Assembly: GCA_023255285.1 (NCBI GenBank)
Contig: JALRIY010000148.1
Location: forward strand, 1 to 5,764
From: Algoriphagus sp.
GTDB lineage: Bacteria > Bacteroidota > Bacteroidia > Cytophagales > Cyclobacteriaceae
Length of the DNA: 5,764 bases
Direction: 5' to 3'
Program-made: the position numbers and the translations under genes
The notes under the pieces: model-generated
Database searches by the model: none
What the model was told of the DNA's origin: nothing
The model's input: only the letters and a program-made list of their open reading frames with translations
Shown: positions 1 through 5,764 of the stretch, piece after piece
Layout: every line of letters starts with the position of its first letter
How positions within the stretch are numbered: the stretch's first letter is position 1

Positions 1-253
1 TATGCTTGCCTCATTTTTATATTTAGTACTCCCAAAAAAAATGAAGATGCATAGGCTATTGATGGGAATTGCCTTTTTAGTTGGAATGAGTAGAGTTTAT
101 TTGATGCAACACTTTTTGATTGATGTCTGGGCTGGAGCAGCCCTTGGAGTTTTATCTAGTTTGCTAAGTTATCTTCTTGTTTTAAAGTTTTTCTCTAAAA
201 AAACGTATCAAAAAAGTATTATTCAGAACCTAAAGCCTAAACCTTCCTTTTAA
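1..253 (+). CDS. PAP2-family membrane phosphatase, C-terminal part
   Basis: This is the 3' end of a gene that begins outside the window; the reading frame is open to the left edge, so the ATG at 2 is probably an internal methionine. The 83 visible residues contain the last conserved block of the type 2 phosphatidic acid phosphatase superfamily, SR-x5-H-x3-D, at S30, R31, H37 and D41 (numbered from that methionine). In this family the histidine is the nucleophile that carries the phosphoryl group and the aspartate supports it. Hydrophobic stretches at about 2-10, 20-35 and 43-63 fit the last membrane helices, followed by a short basic tail (FSKK, KPKP). Relatives remove phosphate from lipid phosphates such as phosphatidic acid, undecaprenyl diphosphate or lipid A; the substrate here cannot be told. 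The earlier motif (K-x6-RP) and the PSGH block lie upstream and are not seen. Family assignment is firm, specificity unknown. Confidence 0.88.
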   Translation, partial: MLASFLYLVLPKKMKMHRLLMGIAFLVGMSRVYLMQHFLIDVWAGAALGVLSSLLSYLLVLKFFSKKTYQKSIIQNLKPKPSF

Positions 254-308
254 AATTTAGTCAAAGGTAAAGTGAAAATAGGTTGTTTCGCCCCCTAAAT
301 TCAAAACC

Positions 309-980
309 ATGAATAGTACGTTTTTGTCCTGCTCTTTGGGAGCTTTTTTTCTAATCGCTTTCTTTACTAGCGCCACAATTGTCCAAGCTCAAGCTCCAGT
401 TCCTCCTACTCCGATTGAATTTATGGTTGGCCACGAACGACTTGATTTCCAATTGGTGTTTAAACGGAATTTTACACCCCAAAGCAAGTTTAGTGTTTTG
501 GCAATTGCAGTATTCTCTGAAAATTACGGGACAAAAAAAAAATTAGGGGATTCGATAGTGATTCCCTTTCAAGTAAACTATGCTTTAGGGAACTCTGGCC
601 TTTCGTTGGCAGCAGGTGCTGAAGCCAATTCAAGTGCTGGCTTTGGAACAACCCTTGGGCTTACGCACAGCAAAGCCACCAAGGAAATTCTAGCGATCAG
701 TGTACTTTCCTACCAATTGAGTAATGATCAGAATCTAAAGTTTTTTGGGCTCTACGAGTACAAACCTGTTCTGACGGAGAAATGGTCTCTTTACAGTCGA
801 CTGCAACTCACCTACAACCAGGGTATGGCGCAGGGATTTCATAACAGAAGCTTTCTCTACCTGCGTGCTGGCCTGAAAAAAGGACCCTTGGGATTCGGTT
901 TAGGGGCAAATTTTGATGCTTATGGACCTAATAAAACCGCTCGGGATAATTACGGACTATTTACGCGCTGGGAGTTTTAA
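309..980 (+). CDS. Secreted, probable outer-membrane beta-barrel protein of unknown family
   Basis: The 223-residue product starts with a clear Sec signal peptide: a hydrophobic core at about 10-25 and likely signal peptidase I cleavage after VQA (A27) or AQA (A29), followed by a proline-rich linker. The mature part is about 195 residues of alternating polar and apolar segments with glycine and aromatic residues at their ends (for example LSLAAGAE, GFGTTLGLT, LYSRLQLTY, FLYLRAGL, LGFGLGANF). It ends in WEF, a C-terminal phenylalanine typical of barrels recognised by the BAM machinery. I infer a small outer-membrane barrel of roughly 8 to 10 strands, but I do not recognise the family and assign no substrate or role. 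The ATG at 309 follows an A-rich stretch (CAAAACC) and places the signal peptide at the very N-terminus. A run of ten adenines at 533-542 encodes T75-K78. The gene stands alone, 55 bases after the PAP2 gene. An alternative is a periplasmic beta-rich protein. Confidence 0.75.
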   Translation: MNSTFLSCSLGAFFLIAFFTSATIVQAQAPVPPTPIEFMVGHERLDFQLVFKRNFTPQSKFSVLAIAVFSENYGTKKKLGDSIVIPFQVNYALGNSGLSLAAGAEANSSAGFGTTLGLTHSKATKEILAISVLSYQLSNDQNLKFFGLYEYKPVLTEKWSLYSRLQLTYNQGMAQGFHNRSFLYLRAGLKKGPLGFGLGANFDAYGPNKTARDNYGLFTRWEF

Positions 981-1038
981 TAGAAAACACACAATTTGTT
1001 TCCTTAAAATTCTTTTCAAAAGTGAACATGAAGGATGG

Positions 1039-1062
1039 AAATCGTTCGCCTACGAACAATTT
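1039..1062. repeat. Imperfect inverted repeat between barrel and GIN genes
   Basis: Two 10-base arms, AAATCGTTCG (1039-1048) and CGAACAATTT (1053-1062), pair with one mismatch around a four-base loop CCTA. The structure sits 58 bases after the stop of the barrel gene and about 90 bases before the GIN-domain gene. It is not followed by a T-run, so it is not a textbook intrinsic terminator for the + strand; a transcript-end hairpin or a binding site for a dimeric regulator are both possible. Chance cannot be excluded. Confidence 0.35.
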
Positions 1063-1150
1063 ATCTTTCCAATTACTCGCTAACTTGCTGTAAATGGGAG
1101 TTTTATTTTGGTCCAATTATTGAATCCAATTTTACAAATCCATCTGAACT

Positions 1151-1870
1151 ATGAACAATCCAGTTAAACTTCTTTCGGTTTTTCTTTTTGCACTTACATT
1201 TTCATGCACAGAACGAAATAGCTACCGAACAGGGAATTTTGTACAAGATCAAAAAAATATCACTGGTGTAAGGCGACTTCATTTAGATGGAGTATTTAAC
1301 CTAACCTTGATACAATCTGATCGAGAATCAATCGAAGTTGAGGGAGATCAAGCCTTATTAGATAAATTAATTATTGACCAACAAGGAGAATTGTTAACCC
1401 TTGAAATGGAGGAAGGAATAGATTTTAACCTATTTAATGACGATGAGCTACGCATAACACTCTACCTGAAAGAACTTACTGAGTTAAATTACGAAGGCGT
1501 AGGTAATGTAAAAACTAACCATACATTTCGAGTGAAAGAGCTAAAACTTCTAGGAAATGGCGTTGGGAATTTAGTGCTAGACCTTGAGGCAGATTTACTT
1601 CATGCGGATTTTGATATGGTAGGTAATATCGAATTGAGAGGTAGTGCCGCAAAAGTATTTTTTACAAACGATGGGATTGGAAAATTAGACGCCTCACAAC
1701 TAATTGTCCAAGACATGGAGATTAAGAGTTCTGGGATTGGGAAAGTAGCCCTTCATTGCGAAGGCAACCTTTCCCTAACAGTTGATGGAATTGGAAAAGT
1801 AAGCTACACCGGTAACCCCAACCTAGTACGAAAGGAAGTGAGCGGAATTGGAAAAGTAGAAGAGAATTAA
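1151..1870 (+). CDS. GIN-domain (DUF2807) putative lipoprotein with repeats
   Basis: The 239-residue product has a short N-terminal hydrophobic segment (about 5-18) ending in TFSC, so C19 is the likely lipidated cysteine. The -3 and -2 residues (T, F) are not the classic lipobox, so lipidation is probable rather than certain. Residues about 39-100 match the start of the GIN domain, a family common in Bacteroidota: a GVRRLHLDGVFNLTL strand pair, then EVEGDQALLDKL and a GELLTLEM strand. Residues 116-235 form a repeat array with a glycine turn every 18-21 residues: G/M-V-G-N at 116, 137 and 156, then G-I-G-K at 175, 195, 213 and 232. This periodicity fits a right-handed beta-helix or solenoid, as in other GIN-domain proteins. 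The family is annotated as a putative adhesin head, but its function is not established. The protein is probably exposed in the periplasm or on the outer surface. The ATG at 1151 is the start that keeps the signal sequence terminal. Gaps of 170 and 237 bases flank it, suggesting its own transcription unit. Confidence 0.87.
   Translation: MNNPVKLLSVFLFALTFSCTERNSYRTGNFVQDQKNITGVRRLHLDGVFNLTLIQSDRESIEVEGDQALLDKLIIDQQGELLTLEMEEGIDFNLFNDDELRITLYLKELTELNYEGVGNVKTNHTFRVKELKLLGNGVGNLVLDLEADLLHADFDMVGNIELRGSAAKVFFTNDGIGKLDASQLIVQDMEIKSSGIGKVALHCEGNLSLTVDGIGKVSYTGNPNLVRKEVSGIGKVEEN
1496..1855 (+). repeat. Seven-copy 18-21-residue repeat inside the GIN gene
   Basis: Glycine-turn motifs recur at codons 116, 137, 156, 175, 195, 213 and 232, giving spacings of 21, 19, 19, 20, 18 and 19 residues. 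The first three read xVGN and the last four read GIGK. In DNA the last four share a GG(A/G)-ATT-GG(A/G)-AAA core at 1673, 1733, 1787 and 1844. Between the turns the repeats have diverged, so this is an old protein-level repeat and not a recent DNA duplication. Confidence 0.8.
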
Positions 1871-1929
1871 TTTGTATTATATCGGCAAGAAAAACAGCAA
1901 CTCAAAACCTAGTAGTATTAGTGGAAATC

Positions 1930-1954
1930 GTCGATAAAACGACTGTCCATGGAC
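1930..1954. repeat. Small hairpin and palindrome in the GIN-transporter gap
   Basis: The 237-base gap between the GIN gene and the transporter gene has no credible reading frame. It holds a short hairpin, GTCG (1930-1933) and CGAC (1940-1943) around ATAAAA, immediately followed by the perfect 10-base palindrome GTCCATGGAC (1945-1954). The pair could be an operator or a transcript-end structure, but palindromes of this length arise by chance every kilobase or so. The rest of the gap is AT-rich and I see no clear promoter or terminator in it. Confidence 0.25.
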
Positions 1955-2107
1955 CACAGCTTAGCTACCTAAACATCAAACCTCATTTTTTTGATTATTG
2001 GGAACCGAGCGGATAGTTAGAACAATAAATTACCTAATTCGGTGAACAAAAAAGTCCATTCCAATTAACTATTTTGAATTTTCCTATAATAGCTTGATTT
2101 TAGGGCA

Positions 2108-3010
2108 ATGGCTACATCCAATGCACTAGATTCTGTTCAACTCAATTTTTCTCCAGATAAACTCCTAGGGCTTAATATTGCACTTGCAATCATCATGTAT
2201 GGGGTAGCCTTGGAATTAAAATGGGTAGATTTTAAATACCTAATCCAAAATCCGAAGGGTTTCCTTATTGGAATATTTTCACAGTTTATCGTTCTCCCTT
2301 TACTCACCTATACCTTGATTACTGTGAGTAATCCCCCACCTAGTATTGCCCTTGGAATGTTTCTGGTAGCCACCTGCCCTGGAGGAAATGTTTCCAATTT
2401 CTTAACCAACTTAGCCAAAGGAAATGTTGCACTCTCCGTTAGTTTAACCGCTGTATCCAGTGTTACAGCCATTTTCTTGACCCCATTTAACTTTTCCTTT
2501 TGGGCAAGTACTTATGAACCTACAGCGCTACTCCTGCAAGAAGTTAGACTTGACGCGGTAGAGGTATTCATGACCATTGGACTCATCTTAGGCATTCCCT
2601 TAGTACTTGGGATAGCGACAACTTCCAAGTTTCCTGAATTAGCCAAGAAACTAGCGCTAACAATCAAACCACTCAGTCTGGTGATTTTTGCTGCTTTAGT
2701 TTTTCTCGCTCTTTTAGGAAACTACGACTATTTTAAGACCTATATCGGCGCCATCTTCCTTTGGGTATTGACACACAATGCGGTGGCTTTGAGTAGTGGA
2801 TTCATCACAGCCAAACTAGCGGGATTGCCTCCAAAAGATGTGAAGAGCATTACCATCGAAACAGGTATCCAAAATTCAGGACTCGGGTTAGTGCTAATCT
2901 TTAGTTTCTTTGCCGGTCTGGGGGGAATGGCATTAATTACAGCATGGTGGGGAATTTGGCATCTCATCTCTGGAATAACCATTGCTAGTCTTTGGAAAAA
3001 ATACGTATGA
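2108..3010 (+). CDS. Bile acid:sodium symporter (BASS/SBF) family transporter
   Basis: This 300-residue integral membrane protein has about nine or ten hydrophobic helices and the usual length of bacterial BASS carriers, which import organic anions with sodium across the inner membrane. The core crossover motif is present: CPGGNVSN at 90-97 followed by LAKGNVALS at 102-110. Near the C-terminus comes ETGIQNSGLG at 251-260. Compared from memory with the Neisseria ASBT structure, the sodium ligands line up: S96, N97, S110, T114 and E251 for site 1, and Q59 and Q255 for site 2. The carrier should therefore be sodium-coupled and functional. Substrates in the family include bile acids, pantoate or ketopantoate, pyruvate and other carboxylates; a bile-acid role is unlikely to be implied by the name, and the sequence does not reveal the substrate. 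The stop codon overlaps the start of the acyltransferase (ATGA), so the two are very likely co-translated. The ATG at 2108 leaves a short N-terminal tail before helix 1, typical for the family. Confidence 0.93.
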   Translation: MATSNALDSVQLNFSPDKLLGLNIALAIIMYGVALELKWVDFKYLIQNPKGFLIGIFSQFIVLPLLTYTLITVSNPPPSIALGMFLVATCPGGNVSNFLTNLAKGNVALSVSLTAVSSVTAIFLTPFNFSFWASTYEPTALLLQEVRLDAVEVFMTIGLILGIPLVLGIATTSKFPELAKKLALTIKPLSLVIFAALVFLALLGNYDYFKTYIGAIFLWVLTHNAVALSSGFITAKLAGLPPKDVKSITIETGIQNSGLGLVLIFSFFAGLGGMALITAWWGIWHLISGITIASLWKKYV

Positions 3011-4011
3011 GAATTTTGCTTTACTCCTTCCTTCGGTTCTTAATTAAAATAGCCTTGAACGTTTATTACAAACGAATCCTGGTGGAAGGACTTGAAAATG
3101 TTCCCAAAAACCAACCCTTAATTTTAGTAGCAAACCATCAAAACGCCTTATTGGACCCATTATTAATTGGGACACAATTACCAATCCGACCGTACTTTCT
3201 TACCAGAGCTGCTGTGTTTTTGAATCCGGTGATCACTTATTTTTTGAATCTAATTCAAATGTTGCCGGTTTACCGGGTATGTGATGGATTTTCTACGATT
3301 CCTAAAAACCAAAAGACCTTTCAAAAAACGGAAGAAGTTTTAAGAAGTAACGGCTCGGTACTAATTTTTGCCGAAGGCAACCATAGTCTAGTTCGTAATA
3401 TTAGACCACTTAGCAAAGGATTTACCCGTATGGCCTACGGAGCACTTGCGCACTCTCCAGAAATTCAACTCTCTATTTTACCCGTTGGAATTCAATACAG
3501 CGCACACAAAAAATCTGCAGGACTAGCACGGATTACTATCGGAAAAGGGATTCCCGTGAACCCAGATCCAACGCAGGCACTCAAACTGACTAGGGAGGTA
3601 GAAAAGGCATTAAAGTCCTTGGTAGTTGATCTTCCCAATGAAAACTATCCAGAAACTTTATCCAAATTACTTGTAAATCAAGTGGATGTCAGCAGTAAGC
3701 AGGAGGTTGACCACTTTCTGGCAGGCAACCCTGTCCAAAGCAAAGTAAAGCCTGTAGGGACTCTTGGTAATAAATTGATGAAAATTTTTCACCTCCCTTT
3801 GTATTGGATTTGGCTATATGGTATTGCACCAAAAATAGAAGATGAAGTGTTTACGGGAACATGGAAGTTTTTAATTGGAGCAGTACTTGCGCCGCTGTAC
3901 TATTTGCTGATTTTCCTTTGTTGCTTTCATCCGGCTTACGGAACCTGGGCGATTTCTTTTTTGCTAATGGCCTGGATAAGCTTATGGACCAATGAAAATT
4001 CTCAAGAATAA
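3007..4011 (+). CDS. PlsC-type membrane acyltransferase (lysophospholipid or glycerol-phosphate acyltransferase-like)
   Basis: The 334-residue product has an N-terminal hydrophobic segment (2-20), then a PlsC acyltransferase domain at about 25-210. Block I is VANHQNALLDP with H44 and D50, spaced H-x5-D instead of the usual H-x4-D. LPVYR ends at R90 and fits the second block, FAEGNHS (121-127, E123) replaces the common FPEGTRS, and ILPVG (157-161) fits block IV. The same H-x5-D spacing is known in fungal Gpt2/Sct1-type glycerol-3-phosphate acyltransferases and in related bacterial proteins. The C-terminal part holds a linker of about 75 residues and two membrane helices (about 287-305 and 312-327). 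The likely role is transfer of an acyl chain to a glycerol phosphate or lysophospholipid at the inner membrane; the exact acceptor is not determined. The ATG at 3007 shares ATGA with the transporter stop, implying translational coupling. A TTG at 2992 would add five residues but is less likely. No second gene follows closely: 184 bases separate it from the mutase. Confidence 0.9.
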   Translation: MRILLYSFLRFLIKIALNVYYKRILVEGLENVPKNQPLILVANHQNALLDPLLIGTQLPIRPYFLTRAAVFLNPVITYFLNLIQMLPVYRVCDGFSTIPKNQKTFQKTEEVLRSNGSVLIFAEGNHSLVRNIRPLSKGFTRMAYGALAHSPEIQLSILPVGIQYSAHKKSAGLARITIGKGIPVNPDPTQALKLTREVEKALKSLVVDLPNENYPETLSKLLVNQVDVSSKQEVDHFLAGNPVQSKVKPVGTLGNKLMKIFHLPLYWIWLYGIAPKIEDEVFTGTWKFLIGAVLAPLYYLLIFLCCFHPAYGTWAISFLLMAWISLWTNENSQE

Positions 4012-4140
4012 TCGCATTAACCTAATTGATCCAGCTTCTAAGTAAAAAAATAAATGCTGATTTGAAACTAAGCAGGGTTTGCTAAAGCACAATAGTAATT
4101 GCGAACACCTAAATCCTACTGGAAAGCGTCTCTGGATCAT

Positions 4141-4188
4141 GGCAAGTCGGGACATTTTCCCTAACTTGTCTTACTAAATCTTTTTTTT
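4141..4188 (+). other. Hairpin plus T-tract in the leader of the mutase gene
   Basis: GGCAAGT (4141-4147) pairs with ACTTGTC (4164-4170) including one G-U pair. Inside it, GGG (4149-4151) pairs with CCC (4159-4161) around a seven-base loop. A run of eight T follows at 4181-4188, ten bases beyond the stem, and the mutase ATG is at 4196. The stem-to-T spacing is too long for a standard intrinsic terminator of the acyltransferase transcript, yet the layout resembles a weak terminator or a leader structure. Function is unproven. Confidence 0.35.
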
Positions 4189-4195
4189 AAAAACC

Positions 4196-5764
4196 ATGAG
4201 CACGATTGATTCTTCAATTTTAAACAAGGCTACAAACTGGTTAAACAGTTCAATTGATGAGGAAAGCAAGGATAAAATCCGAAATTTAATTGCGAACAAT
4301 CCCACTGAATTGATAGATTCATTTTACCAAGATCTAGAATTCGGTACGGGTGGATTGCGTGGACTGATGGGAGTAGGTACCAACCGAATGAATGTCTATA
4401 CGGTAGCTATGGCCACCCAAGGATTGGCAAATTATTTAATAGGCTGCTTTCCTGGAGAAAAAATCAAAGTAGCAATTACCCACGATAGTAGAATCAACAA
4501 TACCCTTTTTGCAAAAACTACGGCAGATGTATTTACAGCAAATGGGATAGAAGTAATGTATTTTAGAGAAATGCGTCCTACCCCCATGCTTTCCTTTGCT
4601 GTGCGGCACTTTGGATGTAAATCTGGTGTTATGATCACCGCATCGCATAATCCAAAGGAGTACAATGGCTACAAGGCATATTGGGAGGATGGCGCACAAG
4701 TAGTTGCCCCACACGATACAAACATCATCAAAGAGGTTCAAAAAATCACTTCTTTTGAGCAGGTCAACTGGAACAAGCAGGATCAACTTCTTCATTACAT
4801 TGAGGAAGATTTTGATGCGATTTACCTAGCAAAGGTGAAAGAATTGAGCCTATCCAAGGAGGCAATTCAGGCGCAAAAAACCATGCCAATTGTATTTTCG
4901 CCTATTCATGGTGCCTCAGGAAAGATGGTTCCTGCAGCACTTAAAGCGTTTGGATTTGAAACTATCCAAATGGTACAAGAACAAGCAGAGCCAGATGGCA
5001 ACTTTCCTACGGTAATCTATCCCAATCCAGAAGAGCCTGAAGCACTTACCCTAGCCATCGCCTTGGGAAAAAAAGTAGGGGCGGCCTTGGTACTAGCCTG
5101 TGACCCAGATGGGGATAGATATGCCGCAGTAGTACCCAACGAACAGGGGGAGTACGAATTGCTCAATGGAAATCAAACAGGTACCCTCCTAGTTTACTAC
5201 CTCCTTTCGCGGAAAAAGGAATTGGGGCTATTGACGGCCAACGATTTTATCGTAAATACCATCGTTACTACCGAACTGATTAATAAAATAGCTGAAGGAT
5301 TTGGAGTGCCTTGTTACAATGTACTCACAGGCTTTAAAAATATTGCCTCAGTCATTCTACAAAAGGAAGGTAAGGAAACCTTCCTTGCAGGTGGAGAAGA
5401 ATCATTTGGATTCTTGGTGGGTGACTTTGTTCGTGACAAAGATGGAGTAAGCGCCTGCGCACTTGTGGCTGAAGCAGTTGCTTATTACAAAACTCAGGGA
5501 AAAAATGTGTTCGAGGTCTTGGCTGAAGTTTACCAACAATTTGGATTTTATAAAGAAACGCTAATTTCCATCACTAAAAAAGGAAAAGATGGTGCTGAAC
5601 AGATTCAACAGTTAATGAATCAATACCGATCTAATCCACCTATAGAAATGAATGGATCTGTTGTGGAGAAGATTTACGATGTAAAAAACGCGAGCATCCA
5701 CTATCCAAAAACACAAAAAACAGAAGTTTTGGACTTGGATAAATCCAATGTAATGCAATTCTAT
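4196..5764 (+). CDS. Phosphoglucomutase/phosphomannomutase family enzyme (phospho-sugar mutase), 3' truncated by window
   Basis: The frame is open for 523 codons from the ATG at 4196 to the right edge with no stop. The family is about 570-590 residues long, so roughly 50-60 residues are missing. The alpha-D-phosphohexomutase signatures appear in order: FGTGGLRG at 49-56 near the N-terminus, the phosphoserine loop TASHNP with catalytic S150, the magnesium loop DPDGDR at 303-308 (D303, D305, D307), and the sugar-recognition loop GGEESFG at 399-405. Domain 4 with the phosphate-binding RPSGTEP loop should start just beyond the edge. The enzyme interconverts hexose 1- and 6-phosphates through a bisphosphate intermediate in the cytoplasm, feeding glycogen, nucleotide-sugar and envelope polysaccharide synthesis. 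The long form and the TASHNPKEYNGYK context match the PgcA-like glucose-type branch more than short PMM/PGM proteins, but glucose versus mannose preference cannot be settled. The start follows TTAAAAACC, with no Shine-Dalgarno site, and is the only ATG that keeps the conserved N-terminal helix. Confidence 0.95.
   Translation, partial: MSTIDSSILNKATNWLNSSIDEESKDKIRNLIANNPTELIDSFYQDLEFGTGGLRGLMGVGTNRMNVYTVAMATQGLANYLIGCFPGEKIKVAITHDSRINNTLFAKTTADVFTANGIEVMYFREMRPTPMLSFAVRHFGCKSGVMITASHNPKEYNGYKAYWEDGAQVVAPHDTNIIKEVQKITSFEQVNWNKQDQLLHYIEEDFDAIYLAKVKELSLSKEAIQAQKTMPIVFSPIHGASGKMVPAALKAFGFETIQMVQEQAEPDGNFPTVIYPNPEEPEALTLAIALGKKVGAALVLACDPDGDRYAAVVPNEQGEYELLNGNQTGTLLVYYLLSRKKELGLLTANDFIVNTIVTTELINKIAEGFGVPCYNVLTGFKNIASVILQKEGKETFLAGGEESFGFLVGDFVRDKDGVSACALVAEAVAYYKTQGKNVFEVLAEVYQQFGFYKETLISITKKGKDGAEQIQQLMNQYRSNPPIEMNGSVVEKIYDVKNASIHYPKTQKTEVLDLDKSNVMQFY

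Noticed and set aside
237..260. Possible terminator after the PAP2 gene (CTAAA and TTTAG arms)
   Set aside because: The stem has only five AT-rich pairs around a 14-base loop and no following T-run.
1028..1093. 21-codon + strand frame starting at an ATG before the GIN gene
   Set aside because: It is very short, shows no conserved features and overlaps the inverted repeat; most likely a chance frame.
2070..2097. Possible promoter before the transporter gene (TATTTTG at 2070-2076, TATAAT at 2085-2090)
   Set aside because: TATTTTG is one base short of the Bacteroidota -7 pattern TAnnTTTG and has no -33 TTTG at the right distance; TATAAT has no matching -35 box. TATTTTG at 1104-1110 fails in the same way.
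2740..2982. Minus-strand open frame of 80 codons
   Set aside because: It is antisense to the conserved C-terminal part of the BASS transporter and looks like a shadow of that gene.
2992..3006. TTG start for the acyltransferase, five codons upstream
   Set aside because: The ATG at 3007 gives the common ATGA coupling with the transporter stop and leaves a natural N-terminal hydrophobic segment.
4139..4177. 12-codon + strand frame across the mutase leader hairpin, considered as an attenuator leader peptide
   Set aside because: It has no run of regulatory codons and no ribosome-binding context, so there is no support beyond the open frame itself.
4432..4795. Two overlapping minus-strand open frames of 77 and 119 codons
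   Set aside because: They lie wholly inside the phospho-sugar mutase gene, whose catalytic motifs fix the + strand frame; their translations have no recognisable domain.

Overview
The window reads as an ordinary chromosomal stretch from a Bacteroidota bacterium, most likely Cytophagales (Cyclobacteriaceae or Algoriphagus-like). The reasons are AT-rich codon use, start codons preceded by A-rich tracts instead of Shine-Dalgarno sequences, a GIN-domain (DUF2807) lipoprotein, an outer-membrane barrel ending in phenylalanine, and mutase and acyltransferase sequences of Bacteroidota character. The taxonomic call is inference from protein style; no marker gene is present.

All six genes lie on the + strand. 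In order they are: the 3' end of a PAP2-family membrane phosphatase (1-253); a secreted, probably outer-membrane beta-barrel protein that I cannot assign to a family (309-980); a GIN-domain lipoprotein built from about seven 18-21-residue repeats (1151-1870); a bile acid:sodium symporter (BASS) family transporter (2108-3010); a PlsC-type membrane acyltransferase that overlaps the transporter by four bases (3007-4011); and a phosphoglucomutase/phosphomannomutase family enzyme (4196-5764). The mutase runs off the right edge just before its phosphate-binding C-terminal domain. It has no stop codon in the window.

Gaps of about 170 to 240 bases separate most genes, so there are probably several transcription units. 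Only the transporter and acyltransferase are clearly coupled. The gaps hold short inverted repeats (1039-1062, 1930-1954, 4141-4170) that could be RNA hairpins or operators, but no tRNA, rRNA, CRISPR array, insertion sequence or convincing promoter. No gap reaches 300 bases.

Functionally the window mixes envelope and lipid functions (PAP2 phosphatase, acyltransferase, barrel, surface lipoprotein) with a transporter and a central sugar-phosphate enzyme. I found no new defence, mobile or biosynthetic system. The points most worth a second look are the coupled BASS-acyltransferase pair with its H-x5-D acyltransferase motif, the regular repeat array of the GIN protein, the ten-adenine run in the barrel gene, and the hairpin plus T-tract just before the mutase start.
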